Part shown: positions 8,956 through 17,620 of the stretch, piece by piece
Numbering within the stretch: position 1 is the stretch's first letter
Layout of the letters: every line of letters starts with the position of its first letter
Assembly (NCBI RefSeq): GCF_900188005.1
Contig: NZ_FZNR01000012.1
Location: 186,001-250,000 of the forward strand
Origin: Actinoplanes regularis
GTDB lineage: Bacteria > Actinomycetota > Actinomycetes > Mycobacteriales > Micromonosporaceae
DNA: 64,000 nt
Direction of reading: 5' to 3'
Made by a program: the position numbers and the translations under genes
Notes under the pieces: model-generated
Database searches by the model: none
What the model was told of the DNA's origin: nothing
What the model saw: only the letters and a program-made list of their open reading frames with translations

Positions 8956-10138
8956 TCGGCAGGCTGGCGAAACCGCGCAGGACCAGGCGATCCCGGCGAA
9001 CCGGCGCGCTCGCCGGCGCGAGCCCCGGCAGCCGCCTCAGCAGCAGTGGGAACGCGACCTGCGCCTCGAGCCGGGCGAGCGGTGCGCCCAGGCAGTAGTG
9101 GGCGCCACCGCCGAACGAGACCGGCTGGACGTTCGGGCGGTCCGGGTCGAACCGGTGCGGGTCGGGGTACCGCGCCGGGTCCCGGTTCGCCGAGCCGAGC
9201 AGCATGGTCAGCATCGCGCCCGCGGGGAGCGACACCCCGCCGTCCAGATCCAGCGGGCCGACGGTGAAGCGGGAGGTCAGCTGCACCGGTGAGTCGTACC
9301 GCAGAATCTCCTCGACGAAGGCGGGCGCGAGCTCCGCGTCCGACCGCAACCGGTCAGCCTGGCCGGGGTGGTCCATCAGGATCTTCAGCCCGGACCCGAG
9401 CAGGTTCGTCGTGGTCTCGAAGCCCGCGACCAGCAGCAGCACCAGGTTCGCCAGCAACTCCTCGCCGGTCAGCACCGTCTCCTGCGCGGCGACGAGTGCG
9501 CTGGTCAGATCCTCGCGCGGGGTGTGCCGGCGGTCGGCGATCAGCCCGGTGAAGTACGCCTCGAGCTCGCGGCCGGCCTTGTCGGCGCGCCGCATCTCCT
9601 CCTCGCTGCTGATCGGCTCCAGGACCACGGTCAGGTCAGCAGCACGCTGGCGGAACCAGCGGCGCTCCGACTCGGGGATGCCCAGCAGCGCGCAGATCAC
9701 CGCGATCGGCAGCGGATAGGCGAAGGCGCTCATGAAGTCGGCCTCGGCCGGCATCTCGTCGATCAGCTCGGTGGCCTGGGCGGTGATGACGTCGCGCATC
9801 GCGGCGACCCGACGGGGAGTGAAGGTGGCGGCGGCCGCGCGGCGCACCCGGGAGTGGTCCGGCGGGTTGGTCTGCAACATGGACAGTACGACCGAGGCGA
9901 CGCCCCGGTTCTCCCGCCAGCCGGGCCAGGAGCGGTCGTAGTCGCGGGCGTCCGCGACACGCAGGCCGGGATCCCGCAGCAGGCGGCTGACCAGGGCGTG
10001 CGTGGTGATGAACCACTGATTCTCGAAGGCCGGGAAGACCGGCGCGTGCGCGCGGATCACGTCATAGGCGGGGTACGGATCGAGACGCCCCTCGGGCTGG
10101 AAGAGTGACGCGACCGCGGTTTCATAGTCCATCCCCAT
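8939..10138 (-). CDS. Cytochrome P450
   Basis: This 399-residue soluble P450 has every hallmark: I-helix AGFETT at 238-243 for oxygen activation, the ExxR pair at 276-280 (EEILR), and the heme loop FGGGAHYCLG at 342-351 with Cys349 as iron ligand. Length and style fit bacterial class I CYPs that take electrons from a ferredoxin, but no ferredoxin gene is adjacent. Substrate unknown. Two ATGs lie six bases apart; the longer is used here. Confidence 0.92.
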   Translation of the reverse strand: MGMDYETAVASLFQPEGRLDPYPAYDVIRAHAPVFPAFENQWFITTHALVSRLLRDPGLRVADARDYDRSWPGWRENRGVASVVLSMLQTNPPDHSRVRRAAAATFTPRRVAAMRDVITAQATELIDEMPAEADFMSAFAYPLPIAVICALLGIPESERRWFRQRAADLTVVLEPISSEEEMRRADKAGRELEAYFTGLIADRRHTPREDLTSALVAAQETVLTGEELLANLVLLLVAGFETTTNLLGSGLKILMDHPGQADRLRSDAELAPAFVEEILRYDSPVQLTSRFTVGPLDLDGGVSLPAGAMLTMLLGSANRDPARYPDPHRFDPDRPNVQPVSFGGGAHYCLGAPLARLEAQVAFPLLLRRLPGLAPASAPVRRDRLVLRGFASLPITSGA

Positions 10139-10232
10139 CGGACCATCATGCCTGCCGATGTCGACCGGCCGTCCTTGGGCACCGTGGGGAGGCCCGCGCT
10201 GCGCGGCTCGGCTGACGCTGCCTGGCTCCGGT

Positions 10233-10260
10233 CACGGGGACGGCGGTCGCCGCCCCCGTG
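10233..10260 (-). terminator. Hairpin terminator of the DUF1996 gene
   Basis: A two-part GC stem (cacggg...cccgtg enclosing ggcgg-tcg-ccgcc) lies 7 nt beyond the stop codon of the leftward DUF1996 gene and upstream of the P450 start. The position and stability suit an intrinsic terminator, although there is no U tract. Confidence 0.6.
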
Positions 10261-10267
10261 AAAGCGA

Positions 10268-11533
10268 TCAAGGACGGCCGTCGACACCGCACTTGACGAT
10301 GATCCGGATGCAGTCGTTCACCCGGCGGGCCATCTCGTCGGCGGGCCAGGCGTTGAAGAAGTCGCCGTGCATGGTGTATCCCGGGCCGGAGGCGAGCCGC
10401 AGGTGGCTCGGGTCGCCGGTGATCGGGTAACGCATCACCTGCCGCAGCTTCGGCACCACCACCGGGTGGCTGGCCGGGCAGGCGTTGTTGACCGGGTACG
10501 CCATGTGGCTCTTGTGGTCGGCCGAGTCCAGGTTCCTGCCGTCCCAGCAGTGCGGGAAGTCCAGATACGACTCCAGCATCGCGCCCTGCGGACAGTTGAC
10601 GAAGTCGTGCGACGGGGGCACCTGTCCGGCGGCCAGGCAGGACCAGCGGGAGATCGTGTTGTCGTTCGGCCCGGTCGCCTTGGCGTTGCCGGCCACGATC
10701 CGCAGCCCGACCGGCAGCGGCTGGGTCTGCGCGATGAGCGCGTCCGACACGCCCTCGCCCAGGTAGTAGAAGACTCCGGTGACCGGCTCGACCGGCACGT
10801 CATCGCGGTACAGCGTGGGGATCCAGTACGACGACTTGTCGATCGACGGGTTGCAGTTGCTGTTCGCGTTGAGCAGGTCGTTCACCGTGGTGGACGCGTT
10901 GGTCACCTCGCTGCCGAAGAAGCTGTGCATGTGCGAGGCGCCCGGCAGGTTCGGGAAGACGATCGGGTCGTCGGGCAGCCGGTGGGTGAACGGGCAGTCG
11001 GCGAGGAACTCCGCGACCCGGACGGCGCCGGGCGGGATCGTCGGCGTGGTCGTGCCGCCGCCGGTGCCGTACACCTGGAACTCGTTGAGCGAGACGCCCC
11101 ACTGGGTGGCCCGGACCGTGGTGTTCACCCGCACGTAGCGCCCGGTGCCGTTGACGGTCAGCGTCTGCCGCCCGCCTGTGCCGGTGGTCGTGCTGTAGAG
11201 GGTGCTCCAGGAACTGCCGGTGGCCGAGGCCTGGACGGTGAAGGATCTCGCGTACGCGGCCTCCCAGTCCAGGACGACCGAGGTGATCGTGGCGCTCGCG
11301 CCGAGGTCGACCTGCAGCCACTGTGGATCGCTGAACGCGCTGGACCAGCGGGTTCCGGTGTTGCCGTCGACGGCGTTCGAGGCGGGGAACGCGGCCGACT
11401 CGGTGGACGACGCGGTCGCGGTCCGGCCCTGCGAGAGCAGGCTGTCGGCCGCGCTGGCCGCGGTGGCGGCGACCAGCACGTAGGTGGCGAGCGCGGCAGC
11501 CACCGCACCGGCCAAAAGCGGACGTTTTTGCAT
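10268..11533 (-). CDS. Secreted DUF1996 protein with N-terminal F5/8-type C (discoidin) carbohydrate-binding domain
   Basis: The protein (421 aa) has a signal peptide (~1-30, ending AASAAD). A discoidin/CBM32-like domain follows at about 32-155 (SNAVDGNTGTRWSSAFSDPQWLQVDLG; final LNEFQVYG), then a short Gly/Thr linker, then a DUF1996 domain to the end (SHMHSFFG, HCWDGRNLDS, HKSHMAYP). DUF1996 proteins are secreted and probably act on polysaccharides, but no activity is established. A GGAAAGG site precedes the chosen ATG. The codons upstream of it are not conserved-looking. A LacI-like dyad lies 48 bp upstream. Confidence 0.82.
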   Translation of the reverse strand: MQKRPLLAGAVAAALATYVLVAATAASAADSLLSQGRTATASSTESAAFPASNAVDGNTGTRWSSAFSDPQWLQVDLGASATITSVVLDWEAAYARSFTVQASATGSSWSTLYSTTTGTGGRQTLTVNGTGRYVRVNTTVRATQWGVSLNEFQVYGTGGGTTTPTIPPGAVRVAEFLADCPFTHRLPDDPIVFPNLPGASHMHSFFGSEVTNASTTVNDLLNANSNCNPSIDKSSYWIPTLYRDDVPVEPVTGVFYYLGEGVSDALIAQTQPLPVGLRIVAGNAKATGPNDNTISRWSCLAAGQVPPSHDFVNCPQGAMLESYLDFPHCWDGRNLDSADHKSHMAYPVNNACPASHPVVVPKLRQVMRYPITGDPSHLRLASGPGYTMHGDFFNAWPADEMARRVNDCIRIIVKCGVDGRP

Positions 11534-11581
11534 GAGAGACGAACCTTTCCGGGCACAGAGGACGAAAAGGGGATTTTGCAA

Positions 11582-11593
11582 GAAAGCGCTCTC
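11582..11593. promoter_or_regulatory. LacI-type operator candidate upstream of the DUF1996 gene
   Basis: The sequence gaaagcgctctc has a central AGCGCT and symmetrical arms with one mismatch. LacI-family sugar repressors in actinobacteria commonly bind sites with a central CG flanked by such arms. It lies about 48 bp upstream of the start of a gene with a carbohydrate-binding domain, which makes sugar control plausible. Confidence 0.35.
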
Positions 11594-11800
11594 CTATCCG
11601 CCACTGTGAACTCGCTGTTAATTGCTGTCAATGCGCCGAAACCGGTTCCATCAACAAACGCCCAGGTCAACGGCGTGCTCGCCGGAAGGTTCCGGTAAGT
11701 GGGGAGCGAACCCCAGTTCCCGGACTGCCGAGGTAGACCAGGGGCCGTCTAGCACGACGAAACAATTGATACAAGCTGATGAAAATCTCGTTTCCATCCG

Positions 11801-11812
11801 TAACGATCGTTA
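11801..11812. promoter_or_regulatory. Perfect 12-bp palindrome upstream of phospholipase A2
   Basis: The sequence taacgatcgtta is fully self-complementary and A/T-richer than its surroundings. It ends 38 bp before the ATG of the phospholipase gene, within its probable promoter. It is a candidate repressor or activator site. Which protein would bind it is unknown. Confidence 0.4.
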
Positions 11813-11850
11813 ACCAGGTTTCCCCATCCCTGAACCAAGGAGCCCCCTGG

Positions 11851-12366
11851 ATGATCGCCTCCCGTATTGTCCGATCCGCGCTCGTCCTCGCCGTCACCGC
11901 CGGCGTCGTCACCGGCCTGGCGTCCCCCGCGCTCGCCGTTCCCGCCGACAAGCCCGCCGTCCTGTCCAGCTTCACCCAGACCAGCGTGACCAGCTACAAC
12001 TCCTGGAACGCCGCCCGGCAGAACCAGGGCGCCTGGTCCGCCTACGTCTTTGACTGGAGCACCGACTACTGCTCGTCGAGCCCGGACAACCCGCTCGGCT
12101 TCGACTTCAAGCTCGCCTGCCACCGGCACGACTTCGGCTACCGCAACTACAAGGCGATCGGCGCGTTCGACGCCAACAAGAGCCGCTTGGATTCGATGTT
12201 CTACGAGGACCTCAAGCGCAAGTGCGCCACGTACGCGGCGGCCGTACGGCCGGCCTGCACCTCCCTGGCCTGGACCTACTACCAGGCCGTCAAGGCACTC
12301 GGTTCGGCCGCGGAGGTCACCCCCGCGGAAATCGACAAGGCCGCGAAGCTCCTGCCCGCGTCCTGA
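11851..12366 (+). CDS. Secreted phospholipase A2 (actinobacterial type), copy 1
   Basis: The 171-residue product has a signal peptide (cleavage near Ala29) and the bacterial PLA2 core CHRHDFGYRN, with the His93-Asp94 catalytic pair. The upstream DYC segment (73-74) and four Cys residues fit the Ca2+ site and two disulfides of the Streptomyces violaceoruber enzyme type. It hydrolyses the sn-2 ester of phospholipids outside the cell. An AAGGAG site lies 8 nt before the ATG. A paralogue with the same layout lies at 27182-27685. Confidence 0.9.
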   Translation: MIASRIVRSALVLAVTAGVVTGLASPALAVPADKPAVLSSFTQTSVTSYNSWNAARQNQGAWSAYVFDWSTDYCSSSPDNPLGFDFKLACHRHDFGYRNYKAIGAFDANKSRLDSMFYEDLKRKCATYAAAVRPACTSLAWTYYQAVKALGSAAEVTPAEIDKAAKLLPAS

Positions 12367-12371
12367 TCCAC

Positions 12372-12419
12372 CGCTGGAGCGGGTGGCCGGCGAGATGTCG
12401 CCGACCACCCGCTCCAGCG
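12372..12419 (+). terminator. Strong hairpin terminator after phospholipase A2
   Basis: A 15-bp perfect outer stem (cgctggagcgggtgg and complement), one mismatch, a 6-bp inner stem (cggcga/tcgccg) and a 4-nt loop form one long hairpin starting 6 nt past the stop codon and followed by ttt. Confidence 0.85.
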
Positions 12420-12652
12420 TTTCCAGCGCTCGCACGAAGAAGCCTCTGACCACTTCGGATCATCAGCCCGGCCGCCGGGCACGGACGCGCCTACCCTCCG
12501 GGGGGGTACGACCAACCGTTTACTCACGCACGTGGGTTGCTGAGGCTGGTCGCCAGAGTCATATCGACGCTCCTGTTACGAAGCCGTGGCCCGGCTGAGC
12601 CTGAGCGCCGTAACCCGGGACACGACCATCAGCACCAGCGGACCGTGGCGGG

Positions 12653-13321
12653 TCACGGGCGCAGCAGTGGCGGGTGCAGCAGCGTCGCCGGCCCCCGCCG
12701 GAACAGCTGCGCCGGCCGCCCCCGGTCGCGGGTGACACTGTGGCCGGTCGGCTCGACGAACCCTTCCGCCGTGGTCACCTTCCGGTGGAAGTTGCGCGGA
12801 TCGAGCTTGGTCCGCCAGACCGTCTCGTAGACTCCCCGCAGATCCGCCACCGTGAACTCCCGGGCGCAGAACGCCGTCGCGAGCGGCGTGTACTCGAGCT
12901 TGGCCCGCGCCCGTTCGACCCCGTCGGCCAGGATCCGGTCGTGGTCGAAGGCGAGTTCCGGCTCGTCCACCGGGCGCCACTCGGCGTGTGCCGCGTCGCT
13001 GCCGGCCACCGGGGCCGGCAGATCCGGCAGCAGCGCGAGGTAGGCGACGGTGATCACCCGCCCCCGCGGGTCCCGCCCCGGCGCACCGTAGGTCGCCAGT
13101 TGTTCGAGGTGTCCGGCGGACGAGTCCACCCCGGTCTCCTCGCGCAGTTCCCGGATCGCCGCCGCGTCGAGGTCCTCGTCGTCGTGGACGAAGCCGCCGG
13201 GCAGCGCCCACCGGCTCAGGTACGGCTCGATCCCGCGCCGGACCAGCAGCACCTGCAACGTGCCCTGCCGGATCGTGAGCAGCACCAGGTCGACCGTGAC
13301 CGCCGCCACATTAAGCGTCAT
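12653..13321 (-). CDS. Nudix-domain regulator (NrtR type)
   Basis: The product (222 aa) has an N-terminal Nudix domain with an intact Nudix box at about 43-65 (GFVHDDEDL, then RELREETGV). A C-terminal ~75-residue region (DPRNFHRKV) matches the winged-helix part of NrtR regulators of NAD metabolism. NrtR proteins bind ADP-ribose-like nucleotides and release DNA. Because the Nudix box is intact, hydrolase activity is also possible. The gene is divergent from an SPFH protein and a NAD-kinase-like gene with a dyad in between, which supports a role in NAD(P) control. Confidence 0.8.
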   Translation of the reverse strand: MTLNVAAVTVDLVLLTIRQGTLQVLLVRRGIEPYLSRWALPGGFVHDDEDLDAAAIRELREETGVDSSAGHLEQLATYGAPGRDPRGRVITVAYLALLPDLPAPVAGSDAAHAEWRPVDEPELAFDHDRILADGVERARAKLEYTPLATAFCAREFTVADLRGVYETVWRTKLDPRNFHRKVTTAEGFVEPTGHSVTRDRGRPAQLFRRGPATLLHPPLLRP

Positions 13322-13324
13322 GTT

Positions 13325-13353
13325 GACGATAATAGCCCCAAGGGTTTATCGTC
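13325..13353. promoter_or_regulatory. Operator candidate for the Nudix regulator
   Basis: A perfect inverted repeat gacgataa / ttatcgtc with a 13-nt spacer (half-sites 21 bp apart) lies 4 bp from the regulator ATG and 28 bp from the SPFH start. It is notably A/T-rich for this DNA. A dimeric regulator bound here could block both divergent promoters. Confidence 0.6.
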
Positions 13354-13381
13354 GCTATGACGAAAAAGGAAGGACCCTCCG

Positions 13382-14407
13382 ATGGCCGACATCAAACGCC
13401 GCCTGCACCTGCGCCACCTGCGCTCCGCCCCGACCAGCTGGGTCAGCCACACCGTCGCCGGCCATGCGAAGCGCTCCGGCACCGGCCTCGCGTTCTGGTA
13501 CCGGCCGCTGACCGCCGTGCTCTCCGAGGTGCCGGTCGACGACCGCGAGCTGCCCCTGCTGTTCCACGCCCGCACCGAGGACTTCGCCGACGTGACCGTG
13601 CAGGCCACCGTGACCTACCGGGTCAGCGACCCGGCCGCCGCCGCGTCCCGGCTGGACTTCTCGATCGACCCGTACCAGGGGCGGTGGAACGGTCAGCCCC
13701 TCGACCAGGTCGCCACACTGCTGGCCGAGCTGGCCCAGCAGCCCGCCCTCGACGTGCTCGCCCGGCTCCCGCTGGCCGAGGCGCTGACCACCGGCATCGC
13801 CCCGGTCCGCCAGTCGGTCGCCGACACCCTCGCCGCCGACCCGCGGCTGGCCGAGACCGGCGTGACCGTGGTCAGCGCCCGGGTGGTCGCGATCCGCCCG
13901 GAGCCGGACCTCGAGCGGGCGCTGCAGACCCCGACCAGGGAGAAGGTGCAGCAGGACGCGGACCGCGCCACGTACGCGCGCCGGGCGCAGGCCGTCCAGC
14001 AGGAGCGCACGATCGCCGAGAACGAGCTGCAGAGCAAGATCGAGCTGGCCCGGCGGGAGCAGCACCTGGTCGAGCAGCACGGTGCCAACGCCCGCCGCGG
14101 CGCCGAGCTGGACGCCGAGTCGCAGCTCGTCGCCGCGCGGGGCGAGGCCGAACGGGCGCGGCTGGCCGCGAGCGCGCAGGCCGACGCCGAACGGCTGCGT
14201 GACGAGGCGCGGGCGGCCGGCGCCCGGGTGGTCGGGCTGGCCGAGGCGGAGGCCGAGGCCGCGCGGCTGGCGGCGTACCGGGACCTGCCGCCCGAGGTGC
14301 TGCAGGCGCTCGCGCTGCGGGAGCTGGCCCAGCACCTCCCGGCGATCGGTGAGCTGACGGTCACCCCGGACCTGCTCAGCAAGGTGCTCGGGCGGCTCGG
14401 TTCGTGA
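13382..14407 (+). CDS. SPFH/band-7 domain protein
   Basis: The protein (341 aa) contains a prohibitin/flotillin-like (SPFH) domain at about 30-200 (DFADVTVQATVTYRVSDP; LARLPLAEALTTGIAPVRQ). A long charged, Ala/Glu/Arg-rich coiled coil follows at about 200-300, typical of scaffolding proteins. No transmembrane segment is evident. AAGGAAGG lies 8 nt before the ATG. It is translationally coupled to the next gene by a GTGA overlap, so both are probably one operon under the divergent Nudix regulator. The role is inferred to be NAD-linked; the molecular function is unknown. Confidence 0.8.
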   Translation: MADIKRRLHLRHLRSAPTSWVSHTVAGHAKRSGTGLAFWYRPLTAVLSEVPVDDRELPLLFHARTEDFADVTVQATVTYRVSDPAAAASRLDFSIDPYQGRWNGQPLDQVATLLAELAQQPALDVLARLPLAEALTTGIAPVRQSVADTLAADPRLAETGVTVVSARVVAIRPEPDLERALQTPTREKVQQDADRATYARRAQAVQQERTIAENELQSKIELARREQHLVEQHGANARRGAELDAESQLVAARGEAERARLAASAQADAERLRDEARAAGARVVGLAEAEAEAARLAAYRDLPPEVLQALALRELAQHLPAIGELTVTPDLLSKVLGRLGS

Positions 14408-15285
14408 GCACTTTGACCGCCCGCGTGGTCGTCGTGTCGCGGCGCAGCGAGCTCGACGAGTTGCTCGCCCGGCACGGCACCCGCGGCGCCGCCGCCTACT
14501 TCCTCGAGCAGCGCGGCCGCGACCTCGACGAGGTCACCGCGCGCCACGAGGCACAGCAGGCCGCCCTGACCGAGGTGGGCGGCGCGATCCCGGCCGACTG
14601 GCGCCGCGGTCGCGTCGAGCGCACGGACCTGCCACGTTTCCTCTTCGCCCCCGAGGACATCGTGATCGCTGTCGGTCAGGACGGCCTGGTCGCGAACGTC
14701 GCGAAATACCTGGACGGTCAGCCGGTGATCGGCGTCGACCCGGAGCCGGGCCGCAACGCCGGTGTGCTGGTCCGGCACCGCGCCGGTTCGATCGGGAAGC
14801 TGCTCAGGGACGGTCCGCGCGGACAGGAGCGCACGATGGTGACGGCCCGCCTGGACGACGGGCAGGAACTCTCCGGCCTCAACGAGATCTACGTCGGACA
14901 CGCCGGGCACCAGTCGGCCCGCTACGTGATCACCACCCCGGACGGCGAACGGGAGCGCCAGTCCTCGTCCGGCCTGATCGTCGGCACCGGCACCGGGGCG
15001 ACCGGGTGGTGCGCCTCGATCGCCCGGGACCGGGCGTCCGCCCCCGCCCTGCCGGCTGCGGGTGATCCGGCGCTCTGCTGGTTCGTACGGGAGGCGTGGC
15101 CCTCACCGGCCACCGGCGTGCGGTGCGTGAATGGGCTGCTGGCCGCGGGCCGGCAGCTGGAGCTGACCAGCGAGAGCGAACGGCTCGTCGTCTTCGCCGA
15201 CGGCCTGGAGTCCGACGCCCTGGAGTTGTCCTGGGGCCAGCGGGTGCGGATCACGGTCGCCGACCGGCGCCTGCACCTCGTCTAG
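14404..15285 (+). CDS. NAD-kinase-like protein with altered GGDG motif
   Basis: The 293-residue protein has the outline of the NAD-kinase fold: VGQDGLVANVAKYL at about 96-109 in place of the usual GGDGT motif, a later NEIYVG (substrate Asn-Glu) and SSGLIVGTGTGATGW in place of TPTGST. The Gly-to-Gln change at the nucleotide loop and the altered second loop mean catalysis is uncertain; it could be a sensor. The GTG start overlaps the stop of the SPFH gene. Context with an NrtR-type regulator supports NAD(P) chemistry. Confidence 0.72.
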   Translation: MSTLTARVVVVSRRSELDELLARHGTRGAAAYFLEQRGRDLDEVTARHEAQQAALTEVGGAIPADWRRGRVERTDLPRFLFAPEDIVIAVGQDGLVANVAKYLDGQPVIGVDPEPGRNAGVLVRHRAGSIGKLLRDGPRGQERTMVTARLDDGQELSGLNEIYVGHAGHQSARYVITTPDGERERQSSSGLIVGTGTGATGWCASIARDRASAPALPAAGDPALCWFVREAWPSPATGVRCVNGLLAAGRQLELTSESERLVVFADGLESDALELSWGQRVRITVADRRLHLV

Positions 15286-15308
15286 CGCACAGGAACCGGC
15301 TGGACCTG

Positions 15309-17048
15309 TCAGGAAGCCGGAGCGAGCTGGTCCACGCGAAGCTGTCGCTGACCACCTGCTCCGGCCACCGGCAGGAACGACTCCGCGCTGAGCGCGGCGA
15401 CGGCGATCCGCGGCAGGTCCCGGGCCGACGGGAAGCAGAGGAAGCGTGGCTGCCAGTCCGGCTGGTACTTCGCGTTCGCCCGGTACAGCGACTCGATCTG
15501 CCACAGCCGCGACGCCGCCCGCAGCACCCGGCACCAGAGCCGGAGGACCGGCCCGGCCCCCAGCTCCTCCGCCCGGGCGAAGACCGACCGCAGCACCGCG
15601 AAGTTCAGCGAGATCCGGTCCACCCCGAACTCGGCCGCCGACGCGATCGCCGAGGTGACCATCAGCTCGGTGAGCCCGTTCGGCGCGGTGCGATCGCCGC
15701 GCATGAGGTCGAGCGACAACCCCCGCCGCCCCCACGGCACGAGTTGCAGCAGGCCGCGCAGCGCACCGTCGGCGTCGCGGCAGAGCACGAGCACGCAGTC
15801 GCCGTCGTCCGGGTCGCCGAGGCGGGACAGCGCCATCGAGAAGCCCCGCTCCACCTTGCCGTCGCGCAGCGCGTTCGCGCAGGCCACCGCTTCGGCCAAA
15901 GTCTCGGCGGGCAGGTCGCGCTGCCGGGCGACGGTGCAGGTGTAGCCGGCCCGCCGCATCCGGGCGACGGCCTGCCGGACGCCGCGCATGGCCCGCCCGT
16001 CCAGGGTGAAGGCGCCCGTGCCGACGATCGCCTCGTCGCCCAGCTCGATCACGTCGAGCCCGGCCTTCTGGTATGCCCGGCCGCCCGCGGTGCCGCACGC
16101 CAGCACGGCCGGCGTCCACCCGTGCCGGGCGCAGTCGGCGAGCCAGCGCCCGATCGCCAGTGGCCACTCCGAGGGCAGGCCGAGCGGGTCGCCGGAGGCC
16201 AGGCTCACCCCGTTGACGACCCGGTAGGCGACCGCGGCCCGCCCGGACGCCGCCCAGACCAGCTGTTTGTCGCGGCGCAACGCGAAGTAGCCCAGCGAAT
16301 CGCCGTCACCGTGCCGGTCGAGCAGCGAACGCAGCTCGGCCCGATGATCGTCCCCGCCGTCACCGGGGGCACCCGTGCTGGGGCGCAGCAGCAGGAGCGC
16401 GGCGGAGCCGAACCCCAGCAGCCCGAACGCGCCGGTGGTGATCGAGACGGTGAGCGCGGCCTGCGGGGTGGCGAAGTGCACCGGGCCGGCGACCCCGAGG
16501 AGGCCGAGCAGCGCCTGCTCGGCCCAGTTCAGCACGCCGGAACCGGGCGCCCGCAGGCCGATCTCGGCGAAGCCCAGCACGAAGCCGGCGCCCAGGAACG
16601 TGGCGGCGGCGCGCAGGGCCCGCGGGCGGTTGCGCGGATCGCCTTCGGCGTTGAACTCGTCGCGCCGGGCCACCAGCAGCGCGACGATCGCACCGGCGAA
16701 CACCATCGGGATCGGACCGCCCTTGAGCAGGTGCAGGACGACGGCGATCATCGAGAGCCCGAGCGCGAGCTGCCAGGCCCGGTGCTTGCCGCGGCGCAGG
16801 CCGGCGCCGAGGTAGACCAGGAGGACCCCGACGACGGCGGCGGCGGCCCGGGCGGTGATCAGCCCGGTCGTCGGGACCATGTCGGCGAGCAGCAGGTAGC
16901 GGTGGCGGTGCGGCGGGAGCACCGAGAAGAAGGCACTGACCACCCCGACGAACTGCACGAGGCGGGCCACGGCGCGGCGGGACGACGGAGGTCGTACCCA
17001 TCGCGGGGGTAAGGGGATCTCGGATCCGTGTTCAGCAGTGACCGTCAT
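15309..17048 (-). CDS. MprF/LysX-like membrane protein with DUF2156 (aminoacyl-phosphatidylglycerol synthase-type) domain
   Basis: The protein (579 aa) has about six hydrophobic segments in its first 240 residues. A cytoplasmic GNAT-like DUF2156 domain fills the rest (LGYFALRRDKQLVWAASGRAAVAYRVV; LSRLGDPDDGDCVLVL; SLYRANAKYQPDWQPR near the end). This is the MprF layout, which adds an amino acid to phosphatidylglycerol and moves it across the membrane to lower surface charge. Amino-acid specificity is unknown and no lysyl-tRNA synthetase domain is fused. GGGAGG lies 7 nt before the ATG. Confidence 0.82.
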   Translation of the reverse strand: MTVTAEHGSEIPLPPRWVRPPSSRRAVARLVQFVGVVSAFFSVLPPHRHRYLLLADMVPTTGLITARAAAAVVGVLLVYLGAGLRRGKHRAWQLALGLSMIAVVLHLLKGGPIPMVFAGAIVALLVARRDEFNAEGDPRNRPRALRAAATFLGAGFVLGFAEIGLRAPGSGVLNWAEQALLGLLGVAGPVHFATPQAALTVSITTGAFGLLGFGSAALLLLRPSTGAPGDGGDDHRAELRSLLDRHGDGDSLGYFALRRDKQLVWAASGRAAVAYRVVNGVSLASGDPLGLPSEWPLAIGRWLADCARHGWTPAVLACGTAGGRAYQKAGLDVIELGDEAIVGTGAFTLDGRAMRGVRQAVARMRRAGYTCTVARQRDLPAETLAEAVACANALRDGKVERGFSMALSRLGDPDDGDCVLVLCRDADGALRGLLQLVPWGRRGLSLDLMRGDRTAPNGLTELMVTSAIASAAEFGVDRISLNFAVLRSVFARAEELGAGPVLRLWCRVLRAASRLWQIESLYRANAKYQPDWQPRFLCFPSARDLPRIAVAALSAESFLPVAGAGGQRQLRVDQLAPAS

Positions 17049-17096
17049 AGTCGCCTCCCGTTCGCCGCACCTGAATCATGCGCAGCGGAGGCAAGC

Positions 17097-17118
17097 GGCG
17101 ACAATGACATCTGTCGCC
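17097..17118. promoter_or_regulatory. Dyad in the divergent MprF-like / small membrane protein promoter
   Basis: A perfect 7-bp repeat ggcgaca / tgtcgcc with an 8-nt spacer lies 48 bp upstream of the MprF-like start and 57 bp upstream of the small membrane protein start. It may be an operator; no regulator gene is adjacent. Confidence 0.35.
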
Positions 17119-17175
17119 CATCGGCACCCGCACCTCGTCCAACGGATTGGAACCGCTCCCAGTACCCTCGGCGCC

Positions 17176-17553
17176 ATGGCGTTCCTGCTCGATCTCGCGA
17201 ACATCCTCGGCGGCCTGCTGCTGGCCATCCCGCTGCTGCGCCGGGTGCCGAACGTCGGCGGCGGACTGGCGCGCGTCGCCGACCGGGTGGCTCCCTGGTC
17301 CTGGCTGGTCGGCATCGCCGCCCTGGTCACAGCCGGCTTCTTCTTCATCGTGCACCTGGTCGAGGGGCACATCTGGCATTTCGAGGTCGTCGGGCTGATC
17401 GTCGGCGCGCTGCTGAGCTGGGAGAAGTTCACCGGCCGCCGGATCCTCGAGGCGCCCGGCGGGACCGATCCGGCGGGCCGGGCCCTGGCTGTCGCGATCT
17501 TCGGTGTGATCGCGATCATCGTCGGCGTCGAGGGCCTGTTCGCGCCCAACTGA
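17176..17553 (+). CDS. Small integral membrane protein of unknown function
   Basis: The product (125 aa) has four hydrophobic stretches (about 1-20, 34-57, 62-85 and 98-122) joined by short charged loops (LRRVPNVGG, SWEKFTGRR). I do not recognise the family. The ATG is preferred over upstream GTG/ATG frames because the hydrophobic pattern begins at MAFLLDLANILGG. It is divergent from the MprF-like gene, and the shared promoter suggests a cell-envelope link, which is only inference. Confidence 0.6.
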   Translation: MAFLLDLANILGGLLLAIPLLRRVPNVGGGLARVADRVAPWSWLVGIAALVTAGFFFIVHLVEGHIWHFEVVGLIVGALLSWEKFTGRRILEAPGGTDPAGRALAVAIFGVIAIIVGVEGLFAPN

Positions 17554-17620
17554 CCGTCAGCAACCTGATCGGTCCCGGACAGGACCGGAACGGGGAACCC
17601 GCGGCTTCCACAGTCTTCGG

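Noticed and set aside
15096..17012. Rightward 638-codon open frame over the MprF-like gene
   Set aside because: Antisense to a membrane protein with a clear helix pattern. The product is Arg/Gln/Pro-rich without domains.
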